A DNA stretch of 64,000 nt from Streptomyces sp. LUP47B (GCF_001746295.1 NZ_MJAH01000007.1:210792-274791); one strand, 5' to 3'; shown: positions 1 to 8,466, counted from the stretch's first letter. Notes: generated by a model from the sequence alone, not told the origin. Program-made: numbers and translations.

Positions 1-258
1 CTGCTTGTCCGCGTCCGGGTCGGCATCCGTCTGTGAGGCGCGGGGCACGGTGTGCTCGTCCACCTGGGCAGCGGCGCGCGGAGTGACCAGCGCGCTCTCG
101 AGAGCGCCGAGGGCCCGCTGTACGGAGCCGAGATGTGCCACGACCGCCGCCAACTCCCTTTCCAGAGCCTGCTTCTGGAACTGCAGCCGGTCCAGTTCCT
201 CCTGAAGCCCCTCGGCGGTGACCTCGATGCTGTGTGCCGTACGGCTCGCGGAGACCAT
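1..258 (-). CDS. Small coiled-coil protein, 3' end outside window
   Basis: The frame is open from an ATG at 258 to the window edge (86 codons seen). A strong ribosome site (GAGGAGGGGAG) sits just before the ATG. Residues about 15-60 show a Leu/Glu/Gln/Arg heptad pattern (EELDRLQFQKQALEREL) typical of a coiled coil; the following part is Ala/Asp-rich. No enzyme motif is visible. It is divergent from the ECF41 sigma gene at 443. I do not recognise a family; another short coiled-coil protein (8204-8377) lies near a second sigma gene, but the two are not obviously homologous. Confidence 0.6.
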   Translation of the reverse strand, partial: MVSASRTAHSIEVTAEGLQEELDRLQFQKQALERELAAVVAHLGSVQRALGALESALVTPRAAAQVDEHTVPRASQTDADPDADKQ

Positions 259-379
259 GGATTCTCCCCTCCTCAACCCTTGTCGACATCATATGCAGGG
301 TCTCGAGTGTCAGACAGGGCATCTCAGTGTCTCGAACAGTGGGATTTTGCGAGCCCGAGAAAAAGCATCGTCCATTTCT

Positions 380-406
380 GTCACAAGCGCCCGTCGGTCG
401 CGGTCC
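380..406 (+). promoter_or_regulatory. ECF41-type promoter P1 (sigma gene, autoregulation)
   Basis: TGTCACA at 380-386, a 16-base spacer, GGTC at 403-406; 36 bases further is the ATG at 443. Same element and same spacing as the eight other sites in this window. It implies that this sigma gene is controlled by itself or by a sister sigma factor. Confidence 0.7.
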
Positions 407-442
407 ATACAGCGGATGAACCGTCGCAACGGAGGCCCGTGG

Positions 443-1378
443 ATGTATGTCGAACCGTCCCTGACCACACCTGACGACCTTGAGGACGCCGTCGCCGTCT
501 TCGTGCACCACCGCAAGCGGCTCTTCGGGATCGCCTACCGCATACTCGGCAGTACGGTCGAGGCCGAGGACGTGGTCCAGGAGGTATGGCTGCGCTGGCA
601 GAAGACCGACCGCTCGGTGGTCCTGAGTCCTGCGGCCTTCCTGTCGAGCGCCACGACCCGCCTGGCCATCAACGTCGCGCAGTCGGCGCGCGTGCGTCGG
701 GAGACGTACATCGGACCGTGGCTGCCGGAACCCGTCGACACCGGCGCGGACCCGGAGGTCGGTGCCGAGCGCGCGGAGGCAGTGGAGATGGCGCTGCTGC
801 TGATGCTGGAGAAACTGACTCCCGTCGAGCGCGCCGCCTACGTACTGCGCGAAGCGTTCGACTACGCCTACGCCGAGATCGCCGACATGCTCGAAGTCAG
901 CCTCGTCAATGTGCGGAAGATAGTCAGCCGTGCTCGCCGGCACCTGCTGGAGGAACGGCGGGAGACCGTGGACGCGGCCGAACACCGACGCCTTCTCAGC
1001 GCCTTCGTCTCAGCGGCCAGAACGGGAGACGTGGCATCGCTGGAAGCCCTGCTCACGCCCGATGTCGTCAGCCTCTCCGACGGCAACGGCATGCGGGGCT
1101 GTGCCCGGGTACCTGTGCGGGGCCGTGCCCGGGTGGCCAGGCTCGCGGTCTATCGGCAGTTGTGGCGGGAGGCGGTGCCCGAACTGGTCGATGCCAACGG
1201 CGCTACGGGTGTACTGCTCCACCGGGACGGCCGGGCCGTCGCCTTCATGACCGCGGCCGCCTCGAAGCACGGCATTCACCAGGTGCTGTGGGTGTTCGCG
1301 CCGAGCAAGATCGCCGCCTTCCTCGCATCGCGTTCCCGTTTCACGATGTCCCCCGGTGCCGTGCCGGACAGTGTGTGA
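443..1378 (+). CDS. ECF41-family RNA polymerase sigma factor (SigJ-like) with C-terminal SnoaL-like domain
   Basis: 311 residues. Region 2 spans about residues 12-80 (FGIAYRILGSTVEAEDVVQE), the ECF41 hallmark WLPEP lies at 93-97 in the linker, and region 4 at about 125-172 (LTPVERAAYVLREAFDY, then an HTH). From about 180 a SnoaL-like extension follows, with DGNG at 213-216 where many ECF41 proteins have DGGGK. In the family this extension both tunes and restrains the sigma instead of a separate anti-sigma factor. ATG 443 is chosen because GGAGG lies 7 bases upstream and the protein then begins just before region 2; the frame extends upstream but into the promoter. It ends tail-to-tail with the next sigma gene. 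Confidence 0.9.
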   Translation: MYVEPSLTTPDDLEDAVAVFVHHRKRLFGIAYRILGSTVEAEDVVQEVWLRWQKTDRSVVLSPAAFLSSATTRLAINVAQSARVRRETYIGPWLPEPVDTGADPEVGAERAEAVEMALLLMLEKLTPVERAAYVLREAFDYAYAEIADMLEVSLVNVRKIVSRARRHLLEERRETVDAAEHRRLLSAFVSAARTGDVASLEALLTPDVVSLSDGNGMRGCARVPVRGRARVARLAVYRQLWREAVPELVDANGATGVLLHRDGRAVAFMTAAASKHGIHQVLWVFAPSKIAAFLASRSRFTMSPGAVPDSV

Positions 1379-1406
1379 CGCCGACGGTGTGACCTGCTCT
1401 TCGCTG

Positions 1407-2288
1407 TCACGGGCTCTCGACCGAGCCGGCGCCACCCTCGGCAGGGGGCTGGTTCCAGGACCGCAGTTTGTCGGGGTTGAGCATGACCCAGACCTGGGCG
1501 ACACGGTCGTCCGAGACGTCGAGGCTGATGACAGCGGTGACTCGGCGGCCATAGCTGGCGACCAGGCCGGTCCGGCCGTTGACGGAATGGGTGGTCAGGG
1601 TGGTGTGCGCGCTTCGGGCCAGGAGCGTCAAGAGGCTGTCGGCGACCGGCCGACAGCCGTGGACCGGTCCGGTCAACGCCCGTACCTTGCCGCCACCATC
1701 GAAGAACGCCGTCGCGTCCGAGCACAGCAACGATGTGAGCAGCTCCCGGTTCTCGGTGACGCACGCCCTGCATACGGCGCGGGCGACGGCGTCTTGCTGC
1801 CGCGGCGTCGTGGACCGGGTGCGCCGCAGCCGCAGCGACTGCCTGGCCCGTTCGGCGAGTGCGGCGAGCTCCGGCTCGGTGCGGCCCACGATGTCGGCGA
1901 CCGTGCCCGGAGACATCCCGAAGGCGCGGAACACGAACGCGGCGCGCTCGGCAGTCGACAGCGACTCCAGCGCGTTCAGCACGACCCGCCCGGCCTCCTC
2001 CTCCACCTCCGACGGCCGTGCCCCGTGCCCCTCCTCCGGGCCGACCACACCCCGGCCGGGCCGTGCGAGGCGGTCCAGGCAGATCCCGCCGACGGTCTTC
2101 GCCAGCCAGGACCGGGGGGCGGTGACCTGCCGACGTGCCGCGTCGGACAGCCCGTACCACCGCTGATAGGCCTCGTCGACGACGCTTTCCGCCGCGCCCG
2201 GGTCGCCCAGCATCCAGTGGGCGACATCGAGCAGGAACCGACGCTCCTCCCACAGCTCGTCGATCGGCACCGCATCGCTCGGGTCCAT
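1407..2288 (-). CDS. Divergent ECF41-like sigma factor with DGGGK C-terminal domain
   Basis: 293 residues. Sigma regions 2 (about 10-75) and 4 (about 105-155, LSTAERAAFVFRAFGMS) are recognisable but diverged, and the WLPEP linker motif is missing. The C-terminal SnoaL-like domain keeps a canonical DGGGK at 197-201 and ends with the typical VMLNPDKL segment. It is transcribed from P2, which is divergent from and 20 bases away from P3 of the wbl-qcrB operon. Related to the sigma proteins at 443 and 11750 but clearly a separate lineage; its own promoter specificity cannot be predicted. Confidence 0.82.
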   Translation of the reverse strand: MDPSDAVPIDELWEERRFLLDVAHWMLGDPGAAESVVDEAYQRWYGLSDAARRQVTAPRSWLAKTVGGICLDRLARPGRGVVGPEEGHGARPSEVEEEAGRVVLNALESLSTAERAAFVFRAFGMSPGTVADIVGRTEPELAALAERARQSLRLRRTRSTTPRQQDAVARAVCRACVTENRELLTSLLCSDATAFFDGGGKVRALTGPVHGCRPVADSLLTLLARSAHTTLTTHSVNGRTGLVASYGRRVTAVISLDVSDDRVAQVWVMLNPDKLRSWNQPPAEGGAGSVESP

Positions 2289-2351
2289 AGGCCATCCTCG
2301 CTCTCGCTCGCGCTGCCCCGCACGCGGCAGGGGCGTCGGCTCAACCCGTAA

Positions 2352-2378
2352 GACCGGGAACGCCCGGGTCGTGTGACA
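2352..2378 (-). promoter_or_regulatory. ECF41-type promoter P2 (second sigma gene)
   Basis: On the minus strand TGTCACA (2378-2372), 16 bases, GGTC (2355-2352), 63 bases before the ATG at 2288. Spacer ends CCC, as in most other copies. Confidence 0.7.
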
Positions 2379-2397
2379 CGGGCTCGTCGCGGGCGTG

Positions 2398-2424
2398 TGT
2401 CACACATGTGCGGTCTGTCCGGTC
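2398..2424 (+). promoter_or_regulatory. ECF41-type promoter P3 (wbl-qcrB operon)
   Basis: TGTCACA 2398-2404, 16 bases, GGTC 2421-2424, with the wbl ATG 55 bases downstream. The palindrome GTCCT-AC-AGGAC (2422-2433) overlaps the -10 and likely start point, so a repressor could act here. Confidence 0.7.
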
Positions 2425-2479
2425 CTACAGGACAGCGACACACTTCCTTTCCCTTGACACTGAACGAGGTGACCATGCC

Positions 2480-2725
2480 ATGCATTGGCGTGAACGGGCA
2501 GCTTGCCTGCACGTAGATCCCGAGCTTTTCTTCCCCATATCCGCCATCGGTCCCACGCTTCGGCAGATCGACGAGGCGAAGGCTGTCTGCGGCCGTTGTC
2601 CCGTCGCGGAGCAGTGCCTCGACTGGGCCGTACGGGCGGGACACGTGGACGGCATCTGGGGCGGAACGACGGAAAGCGAACGCCGAGCGATGCGTGGAGC
2701 CGGGAACCAGGTGGCAGTGCGATGA
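2480..2725 (+). CDS. WhiB-like (Wbl) iron-sulfur transcription factor
   Basis: 81 residues, normal for a Wbl protein. Four cluster cysteines are present: one in the AACLHVDPELFFP segment, then CGRCPVAEQC (C-x2-C-x5-C). The turn motif GIWGG is followed by the basic tail (TTESERRAMRG) that contacts DNA. Wbl proteins bind a 4Fe-4S cluster, sense NO/O2 and generally act with a sigma factor region 4. ATG 2480 follows GAGGTG and starts the protein directly at the Wbl domain. The stop overlaps the next ATG (ATGA), so Wbl and cytochrome b are translationally coupled. Confidence 0.92.
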   Translation: MHWRERAACLHVDPELFFPISAIGPTLRQIDEAKAVCGRCPVAEQCLDWAVRAGHVDGIWGGTTESERRAMRGAGNQVAVR

Positions 2726-4320
2726 ACACGGGCGAAAGGGTCGCCGACTGGGCCGACGGGCGCTTGGGCGTTCGCCGACAGTTCAGGGAAAGGGCACGAC
2801 GGGCCTTTCCGGACCACTGGTCCTTCATGCTGGGAGAGATCTGCCTCTACAGCTTCGTCGTTCTCGTCGTCACCGGCGTGTATCTGACCTTCTACTTCCA
2901 TCCGTCGATGAAGGAGGTGCAGTACAACGGGAGTTACGCGCCGCTGCGCGGCCAGACGGTGTCGGAGGCATTCGACTCGACCCTGCACATATCCTTCGAC
3001 GTCCGCGGCGGTCTGCTGATCCGGCAGGCCCATCACTGGGCGGCGTTGGTCTTCGTCGCCGCCCTGCTCACCCACATGATGCGGGTGTTCTTCACGGGCG
3101 CCTTCCGCAAGCCGCGCGAAATCAACTGGCTGATCGGATTCCTGCTGTTGATCCTGGCCATGTTCGCCGGACTGACGGGATACGACCTCCCGGACGACTT
3201 GCTGTCCGGGACCGGCCTCGCCGTGGTGAACGGAACGATCCTGTCCATTCCCATCGTCGGAACGTACCTGTCGATGTTCCTCTTCGGCGGCGAGTTCCCC
3301 GGCGACGAGCTGGTAGCCCGCTTCAACACCATCCATGTGCTGATCCTCCCCGGCCTCATGGTGGGACTGCTGACCGCCCATCTGGCCCTGATGCTCTACC
3401 ACAGGCACGCCCAGTACCCGGGCCGTGGACGTACCAACAGCAATGTCGTGGGAGTGCCGGCCAAGGTACGCGTCGTCAAGTCCTCCGGGTATTTCCTGCT
3501 GGTGAGCGGTGTCATCTTCGGCATGGCTGGGGTGGCACAGATCAACCCCGTCTGGCAGTACGGGCCTTACCGCGCCGACCAGGTCTCGGCCGGGTCGCAG
3601 CCCGACTGGTACATGGGTGTGGCGGACGGACTGCTTCGGGTGATGCCAGGCTGGGAAGTCGACTTCTGGGGTCATACCCTGGCGCTCGACAACCTGATTC
3701 CGCTGACCGTCGGTGTCGGTCTCTTCCTCGCCCTGGGCGCGTATCCGTTCATCGAGTCCTGGGCGACCGGTGACAGACGCGAACAGAACCTTCTGGACCG
3801 ACCACGTAACCGTCCCGTACGAACGGCACTTGGCGTCGCATGGCTCAGTTTCTACCTGGTGTCCTTGATCGGCGCCGCGAACGACATCATCGCCGTCCGT
3901 TTCCACGTCTCGGTCGAGTCGGTGACCTGGGCGGTCCGCATCGGAGTCTTCGTCGTTCCTTTCGCAACCTATGCGCTGACCAAACGACTGGCGCTCGGCC
4001 TGCAGCGCAGCGACCGCGACAAAGTCCTGCACGGACGCGAGACGGGCGTCATCAAACGCATGCTCAACGGCGAATTCGTCGAGGTGCACGAGCCGCTCGG
4101 CCAGGAACAACTCCACATCCTCACCCAGCACGAGCAGTACAAGCCGATCGGTCCAGGCGTCGGGCGTGGAACCGATGACGTCAAGTTCGCGTTCCGCCTT
4201 GCCCGACAACTGCGTTCCTGGTTCAGCGAGAGCCTTTACGGAGAAGGTGCGCAGATCGCCAAGCCGACCGCGCAGGAATACCAGGCGCTGCACAAGGAGC
4301 ACACCGAGGACCATGCCTAG
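2722..4320 (+). CDS. qcrB: Orphan cytochrome b subunit of the bc1 menaquinol oxidase complex (QcrB-type)
   Basis: 532 residues, close to the actinobacterial QcrB length. Eight or more membrane helices. The bis-heme ligands are visible: His104/105 with His118 in helix 2 (RQAHHW...THMMR) and His205 with His220 in helix 4 (FNTIHV...LLTAHL). The Qo loop has PDWYMGVADGL, the actinobacterial form of PEWY. C-terminal cytoplasmic tail of about 100 residues. No qcrA (Rieske) or qcrC gene is adjacent, so it is a paralogue outside the usual qcrCAB operon. It is coupled to the Wbl gene and driven by P3, which suggests a stress-specific electron-transfer role, or exchange of the b subunit in the main complex; that is inference. 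Confidence 0.88.
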   Translation: MNTGERVADWADGRLGVRRQFRERARRAFPDHWSFMLGEICLYSFVVLVVTGVYLTFYFHPSMKEVQYNGSYAPLRGQTVSEAFDSTLHISFDVRGGLLIRQAHHWAALVFVAALLTHMMRVFFTGAFRKPREINWLIGFLLLILAMFAGLTGYDLPDDLLSGTGLAVVNGTILSIPIVGTYLSMFLFGGEFPGDELVARFNTIHVLILPGLMVGLLTAHLALMLYHRHAQYPGRGRTNSNVVGVPAKVRVVKSSGYFLLVSGVIFGMAGVAQINPVWQYGPYRADQVSAGSQPDWYMGVADGLLRVMPGWEVDFWGHTLALDNLIPLTVGVGLFLALGAYPFIESWATGDRREQNLLDRPRNRPVRTALGVAWLSFYLVSLIGAANDIIAVRFHVSVESVTWAVRIGVFVVPFATYALTKRLALGLQRSDRDKVLHGRETGVIKRMLNGEFVEVHEPLGQEQLHILTQHEQYKPIGPGVGRGTDDVKFAFRLARQLRSWFSESLYGEGAQIAKPTAQEYQALHKEHTEDHA

Positions 4321-7088
4321 GCCGACGCCGCCTCGCCGGCGAGACGTATGGTGCGGATCTCCTTGCGGGAGGTGATGCCCAGCTTCGAGAACACCTTCCG
4401 CAGGTGCCATTCCACCGTGTGCGGACTGATGAACAACTGGGCGCCGATCTCTGGATTCGTGAGACCGTCCCGGACCAGGCGGGCGATCTGCTCCTCCTGG
4501 GGGGTAAGGACCACCTGCGTCGCGGCGGAATGCGGGCGGACCCTCGCTCCCGTCGCCTGAAGTTCGCGGCGCGCGCGTTCGGCGAAAGCTCCGGCTCCGA
4601 TGTCGCTGAGCATGTCGTGCGCCATGCCCAGTTGGGCACGGGCGTCGGCGCGGCGGTTCTCGCGGCGCAGCCATTCCCCGTACAGCAGATGAGTCCGGGC
4701 GAGGTCCATCCGCACCCCTGCGCCGCCGAGCCGTTCGATCGCCTCACGGTACAGGGCATCGGCGAGTTGCCCTTCACTCACCAGAGCACGGACGCCGGAC
4801 GCGGTGCCGAGAGCCCACTCGGTGCCGGCGGCCTGCGCCATGTCGCTGATCCTGCGCACCGCCGCGGCCGCGTCCGCAGGTCTGCCCAGCCGTACGGAAG
4901 CCTCGATCAGCTCCACCGTGGACTGGACGGAGAGACCGAGTTCCTGCGGATTCTCGCAGCCCCGCAGGGCGGCCGCATACGCCTCCGCGTACCTGCCGAG
5001 GCCGTTGTAGAGCACCGCCGCGGCCCACTGCGTGGCGGTCTCCACCTTGCCCTCCCCGCGCAGGAGGAGTTCGTGGGTGACCGCATCGATCGCCTTTTGG
5101 GTCGTGGCCTCCCTGCCCCTCCAGGGCTCGACGACCAGCGCGCTGTAGTGCGCGAAGATACCGCTGCCGGTCGCCTCACCGATCGCCGTCGCCTCCGCGA
5201 CCAGGGAGCCGGCACCGGTGAGATCGCCGGCGAAGACCCGGTTCGACAGACGGAGCAGCAGTGCCGACGGCAGCACCGCCAGGGCTCCCGTCTCGCGGGC
5301 GAGGTCGACCAGCCGTGCCGAGAGCACGGACCAGCTCTCGAAGTCCCATGTGCTGTGGGCCAGGCGGCATGCAAGGGGGAGCCAGCCCAGCCCTTCCCTC
5401 GGTGAGATCCCATCGGCGCGGAACGCGGCCAGCGCCTGGAGCAGCATCGGCGCGCCCGCGGCGTACCCCTCTGTGGTCAGCCGCGCCTGGCCGTCCAGAA
5501 GGAGATCGTCGCGTGACGGTTCGGCCGGCGTGGGCGTCGCGAGAATGGCCTGGGCGACTTCGAGGATCCCCTTGCCCCGCGGCAGCCGGCCGGCGGTGAG
5601 GGCGGCGTAGATCGCGTCCCGGTACGTCTCACGGGCGAGCCCGGCGTCGAGCGGCTCCAGTCGCCGGGCCGCTTCCAGCAGCAGCGGCAGGCCGGCGCCG
5701 GCGCTGTTGGAAGCGGTCATGATCCGACCGCGCAGCAGGGTCGACCGTGCGGCTCCGAGGTCGTCGAGGGGACCCAGCTCGGCCGCCCCCGCCAGTTCCC
5801 GGGCGGCGTCGAAGGCGCCGGCCTGGTACTTGGCCTGTGCCGCCGCCAGCGCCCTGGCTCCACGACGCGTGGGGTCGGGCGTCAGCTGGGCGGCCCGGTC
5901 GAGGAAGGCGGCCGCCGCGGCGACTCCGCCACGCGCCTGCGCCCGGCCCGCCGATCGCTCCAGCTCGGCGGCCACCGCCTCGTCGGGTCCCGCCGTCGCA
6001 CGCGCCAGATGCCACGCCCTACGGTCCGGATCCACCTGGGCGTCGGTCACGTCCGCCAGGGCTCTGTGCACTTCCCGCAGGTCGTCCGGGCCTGCCGCGC
6101 GATAGGCCGCCGAACGCACCAGCGGGTGACGGAAGCGCGCCCAGGCACCGAGGGTGATCAGTCCCGACGCCTCGGCGTCCGCCGCGGCCGCGTCCACGGC
6201 GATACCCAGCCGCTCGGCCGCACGCCTTAGTAGTGTCACGTCGCCGACCGGCTCGGCAGCGGCGAGGCACAGCAGGCGTTGCGTCCCGGCCGGCAGCGCC
6301 TGGACGCGGCGGAGGAAGTCCTGCTCCAGCCGGTTCGACACAGGCCCCGTGCCGGTGCGCCGGAAGGGTTCGGTCAGGTCCAACACCGTGAGCGTGTGCG
6401 GCAGTTCGAGCAGGGCGAGTGGGTTGCCGCGGGTCTCGGCGACAATGCGATCACGCACCCTACGATCCAGCGGGCCGGTGACAACCGAGGCGAGAAGCTT
6501 TCGGGAGTCCTCCTCGAACAGCCCGGTCACGGGCAGCTCGGGGAGGCCGGTGAACATCTCACCGGTGGTCGGCTCGCGCACGGCGACGGCGAGTACCACC
6601 GATTCCGCGAGCAGCCTGCGGGAGACGAACTCCAGGGTCTGTGCCGACACGCGGTCCAGCCACTGCGCGTCGTCGATGACGCAGATCAGCGGCTCGCCCC
6701 CGGCAGCGTCGGAGAGGAGGCTCAGGGTGGCCAGCCCCACCAGGAACCGGTCGGGCGCGGCTCCGCCGTGCAGCCCGAACGCCGTGCGCAGTGCGTCGCG
6801 CTGCGGCTCTGGGAGGTTGTCGAGGCCCGGGAGCAGCGGTGCACAGAGCTGGTGCAGCCCGGCGTAGGAGAGCTCCATCTCGGACTGGACGCCGGCAGCG
6901 CCGACGGTACGACATCCGGTGGCGCGACCCAGTAGGTACTTCAGCAGCTCGGTTTTCCCGATCCCCGCTTCACCCCGAAGGACCAGGACGCCGCTGCGTC
7001 CGTCCCTGGCGCCCGCCAGCAGGTCGTCGAGGGCCTGACGCTCGCTGCTCCTGCCGAGGAGTCCGGCTCCGAAACCGCGACTCGTCAT
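4317..7088 (-). CDS. LAL-type LuxR family transcriptional regulator (ATPase-HTH)
   Basis: 923 residues. An N-terminal AAA/STAND-like ATPase carries Walker A GEAGIGKT at 39-46 and Walker B LICVIDD at about 134-140. A long helical TPR-like middle follows, then a C-terminal LuxR helix-turn-helix in the last 65 residues (LTPQEEQIARLVRDGLTN, PHTVEWHLRKVFSKLG). Start ATG 7088 has GGGAGG 5 bases upstream. Large regulators of this type are usually activators of antibiotic or sugar-utilisation genes; the target here is unknown. It converges on qcrB and the two stop codons share the palindrome CTAG. No ECF41-type promoter precedes it. Confidence 0.9.
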   Translation of the reverse strand: MTSRGFGAGLLGRSSERQALDDLLAGARDGRSGVLVLRGEAGIGKTELLKYLLGRATGCRTVGAAGVQSEMELSYAGLHQLCAPLLPGLDNLPEPQRDALRTAFGLHGGAAPDRFLVGLATLSLLSDAAGGEPLICVIDDAQWLDRVSAQTLEFVSRRLLAESVVLAVAVREPTTGEMFTGLPELPVTGLFEEDSRKLLASVVTGPLDRRVRDRIVAETRGNPLALLELPHTLTVLDLTEPFRRTGTGPVSNRLEQDFLRRVQALPAGTQRLLCLAAAEPVGDVTLLRRAAERLGIAVDAAAADAEASGLITLGAWARFRHPLVRSAAYRAAGPDDLREVHRALADVTDAQVDPDRRAWHLARATAGPDEAVAAELERSAGRAQARGGVAAAAAFLDRAAQLTPDPTRRGARALAAAQAKYQAGAFDAARELAGAAELGPLDDLGAARSTLLRGRIMTASNSAGAGLPLLLEAARRLEPLDAGLARETYRDAIYAALTAGRLPRGKGILEVAQAILATPTPAEPSRDDLLLDGQARLTTEGYAAGAPMLLQALAAFRADGISPREGLGWLPLACRLAHSTWDFESWSVLSARLVDLARETGALAVLPSALLLRLSNRVFAGDLTGAGSLVAEATAIGEATGSGIFAHYSALVVEPWRGREATTQKAIDAVTHELLLRGEGKVETATQWAAAVLYNGLGRYAEAYAAALRGCENPQELGLSVQSTVELIEASVRLGRPADAAAAVRRISDMAQAAGTEWALGTASGVRALVSEGQLADALYREAIERLGGAGVRMDLARTHLLYGEWLRRENRRADARAQLGMAHDMLSDIGAGAFAERARRELQATGARVRPHSAATQVVLTPQEEQIARLVRDGLTNPEIGAQLFISPHTVEWHLRKVFSKLGITSRKEIRTIRLAGEAASA

Positions 7089-7399
7089 GGCAGCCTCCCA
7101 CGTCAGATCCCCCACGCGGCGCATCGGCCGGTGGTAGCCGGATCACTGCGGCCGTGGTGCGACCGAGGCGAGCCGAATCCATCGTAAACGGCTGCGAAAG
7201 CGGAGACTTCCGAGCTTGGGCGAACGTGGTTCATCGAGTGCCGTACGGAACGACGTTCCGGGGGGCCGGCCACGCACCTCCCACGGCACGACCACGCACT
7301 CCCCTACGGCCTTCCATGGGCGCCCCGGGCTGCCCTCGGGCGCGACATTGGTGCCGGTTGCTCTTCGAGCCGCTGACCCACGGAGCACAGGAGCCGGAC
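7089..7399. other. Divergent intergenic region with a 15-bp palindrome
   Basis: 311 bases between the LAL regulator (minus) and the third sigma gene (plus). No ORF with a credible start was found and no TGTCACA-type promoter. The only clear element is CGGAACG-A-CGTTCCG at 7246-7260, a perfect inverted repeat that could be an operator for either gene. Confidence 0.5.
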
Positions 7400-8068
7400 A
7401 TGGACACACATCCGACCGAGACCGGACAGAGCTGGAAGACGACGGGTACGTCCGTCATCGCACTGGACGACGCGACCTGGGTGTTCGTGCAGGCCAGGCC
7501 GGGGCTGCTCACCCTCGCCCGGCGCATCATCGGCAACACTCACGAAGCCGAGGACGTCGTCCAGGAGACCTGGCTGCGGTGGCAGGACGCCGACCGCACA
7601 GCCGTCTCCAATCCGCCGGCACTGCTCAGGACGACCACTGTCCGGCTGGCCATCAACGTCGTCCAGTCCGCCTGGAAGCGCCGGGAGTCCTGTGACAGCC
7701 CCTCGCTCCCGGAACGGGTGGACCACCACGCGGGCCCCGAAGAGGTGGCCGAGCGACAGGACGCCGTCGAGCGAGCGGTTCTCCTGCTGATGGAGACCCT
7801 GACTCCGAGGCAACGCGCCGCATACGTGCTGCGGGAGGGTTTCGGCTGCCCGTACGACCGGATCGCCGAGATCCTGCATCTCAGCGTCGTCAACACGAGG
7901 CAGCAGGTTGCACGCGCCCAGCGGCGCCTCAACGGGGACCGCCGCAGGGAGCAGGTCGACTCCGTGGCGCACCGGCGTCTTGTTCAGGCGTTCTTCGCGG
8001 CGGCCCAGACCGGGGACCTCGGGCACCTGGAAAGGGTGCTGTCGACCGATGCGGACGGTCGGCGGTGA
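7400..8068 (+). CDS. ECF sigma factor, ECF41-like but lacking the C-terminal regulatory domain
   Basis: 222 residues. Region 2 (LARRIIGNTHEAEDVVQETWLRW) and region 4 (LTPRQRAAYVLREGFGCPYDRIAEIL) are intact. The linker has PSLPERVDHH in place of WLPEP. The protein stops right after the first helix of the SnoaL-like domain (FFAAAQTGDLGHLERVL), about 90 residues short of its relatives, and none of the frames downstream continues the domain. In this family, loss of the C-terminal domain can change or abolish activity, so this may be a constitutively different sigma or a decaying copy. ATG 7400 has AGGAG just upstream. Confidence 0.8.
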   Translation: MDTHPTETGQSWKTTGTSVIALDDATWVFVQARPGLLTLARRIIGNTHEAEDVVQETWLRWQDADRTAVSNPPALLRTTTVRLAINVVQSAWKRRESCDSPSLPERVDHHAGPEEVAERQDAVERAVLLLMETLTPRQRAAYVLREGFGCPYDRIAEILHLSVVNTRQQVARAQRRLNGDRRREQVDSVAHRRLVQAFFAAAQTGDLGHLERVLSTDADGRR

Positions 8069-8203
8069 CCGCTGCGGCCGCTGTCAGCGGGTCTGGCCAG
8101 GCGGGCGCACGCCGAGGTCATCGGAGTCGTCCTCGGTACCCCGCGCGTCGGAGCGTCCTGCCGCAACGGCACTCAGAAGGCGGCCACGGCCCGGCCGAGG
8201 GGC

Positions 8204-8377
8204 TCAGCTGCAGGGTGCATGCCGGTTCAGTGCGGTTGAAATGACGTTCATGCGCTCGCCGAGGTCCGCGAGTTCCTGGCGCAGTTCCGTGACCCGGCTA
8301 CTAAGCGCGGCGGCTTCGGCGGTCAGCGACTCGAATGCGGTAGTGAGGTCGACGCGGTCCTCATCGATCAGGGACAT
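8204..8377 (-). CDS. Very small coiled-coil protein
   Basis: 57 residues beginning MSLIDEDRVDL; almost all of it is heptad-like (AAALSSRVTELRQELADLGER). ATG 8377 has GGAGA close upstream. It lies downstream of nmrA1 on the same strand, but a strong hairpin separates them, so it depends on read-through or its own promoter. Function unknown. Confidence 0.5.
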   Translation of the reverse strand: MSLIDEDRVDLTTAFESLTAEAAALSSRVTELRQELADLGERMNVISTALNRHAPCS

Positions 8378-8434
8378 CGTGTCTCCATGACTTTGCGTTT
8401 GCGCAGCGCGAGCCATTTCCTGGCGGAATGAAGA

Positions 8435-8466
8435 CGGTGGCCCTCTCCTTTCGGTGAGGGCCACCG
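8435..8466 (-). terminator. Hairpin terminator after nmrA1
   Basis: A perfect 11-bp stem (CGGTGGCCCTC / GAGGGCCACCG) with a 10-base loop begins 8 bases beyond the nmrA1 stop and is followed on the minus strand by a T-rich stretch (TCTTCATT). Confidence 0.75.

Noticed and set aside
218..442. 75-codon N-terminal extension of the sigma gene at 443
   Set aside because: It covers promoter P1 and gives a sequence unlike any sigma factor; ATG 443 has GGAGG.
1359..1378. CGTCACA on the minus strand between the first two sigma genes
   Set aside because: No GGTC 16 bases downstream, and it would transcribe antisense into the first sigma gene.
2425..4674. 749-codon open frame antisense to qcrB
   Set aside because: A shadow of the strongly coding qcrB and wbl genes; low-complexity His/Asp/Gln composition and no family resemblance.
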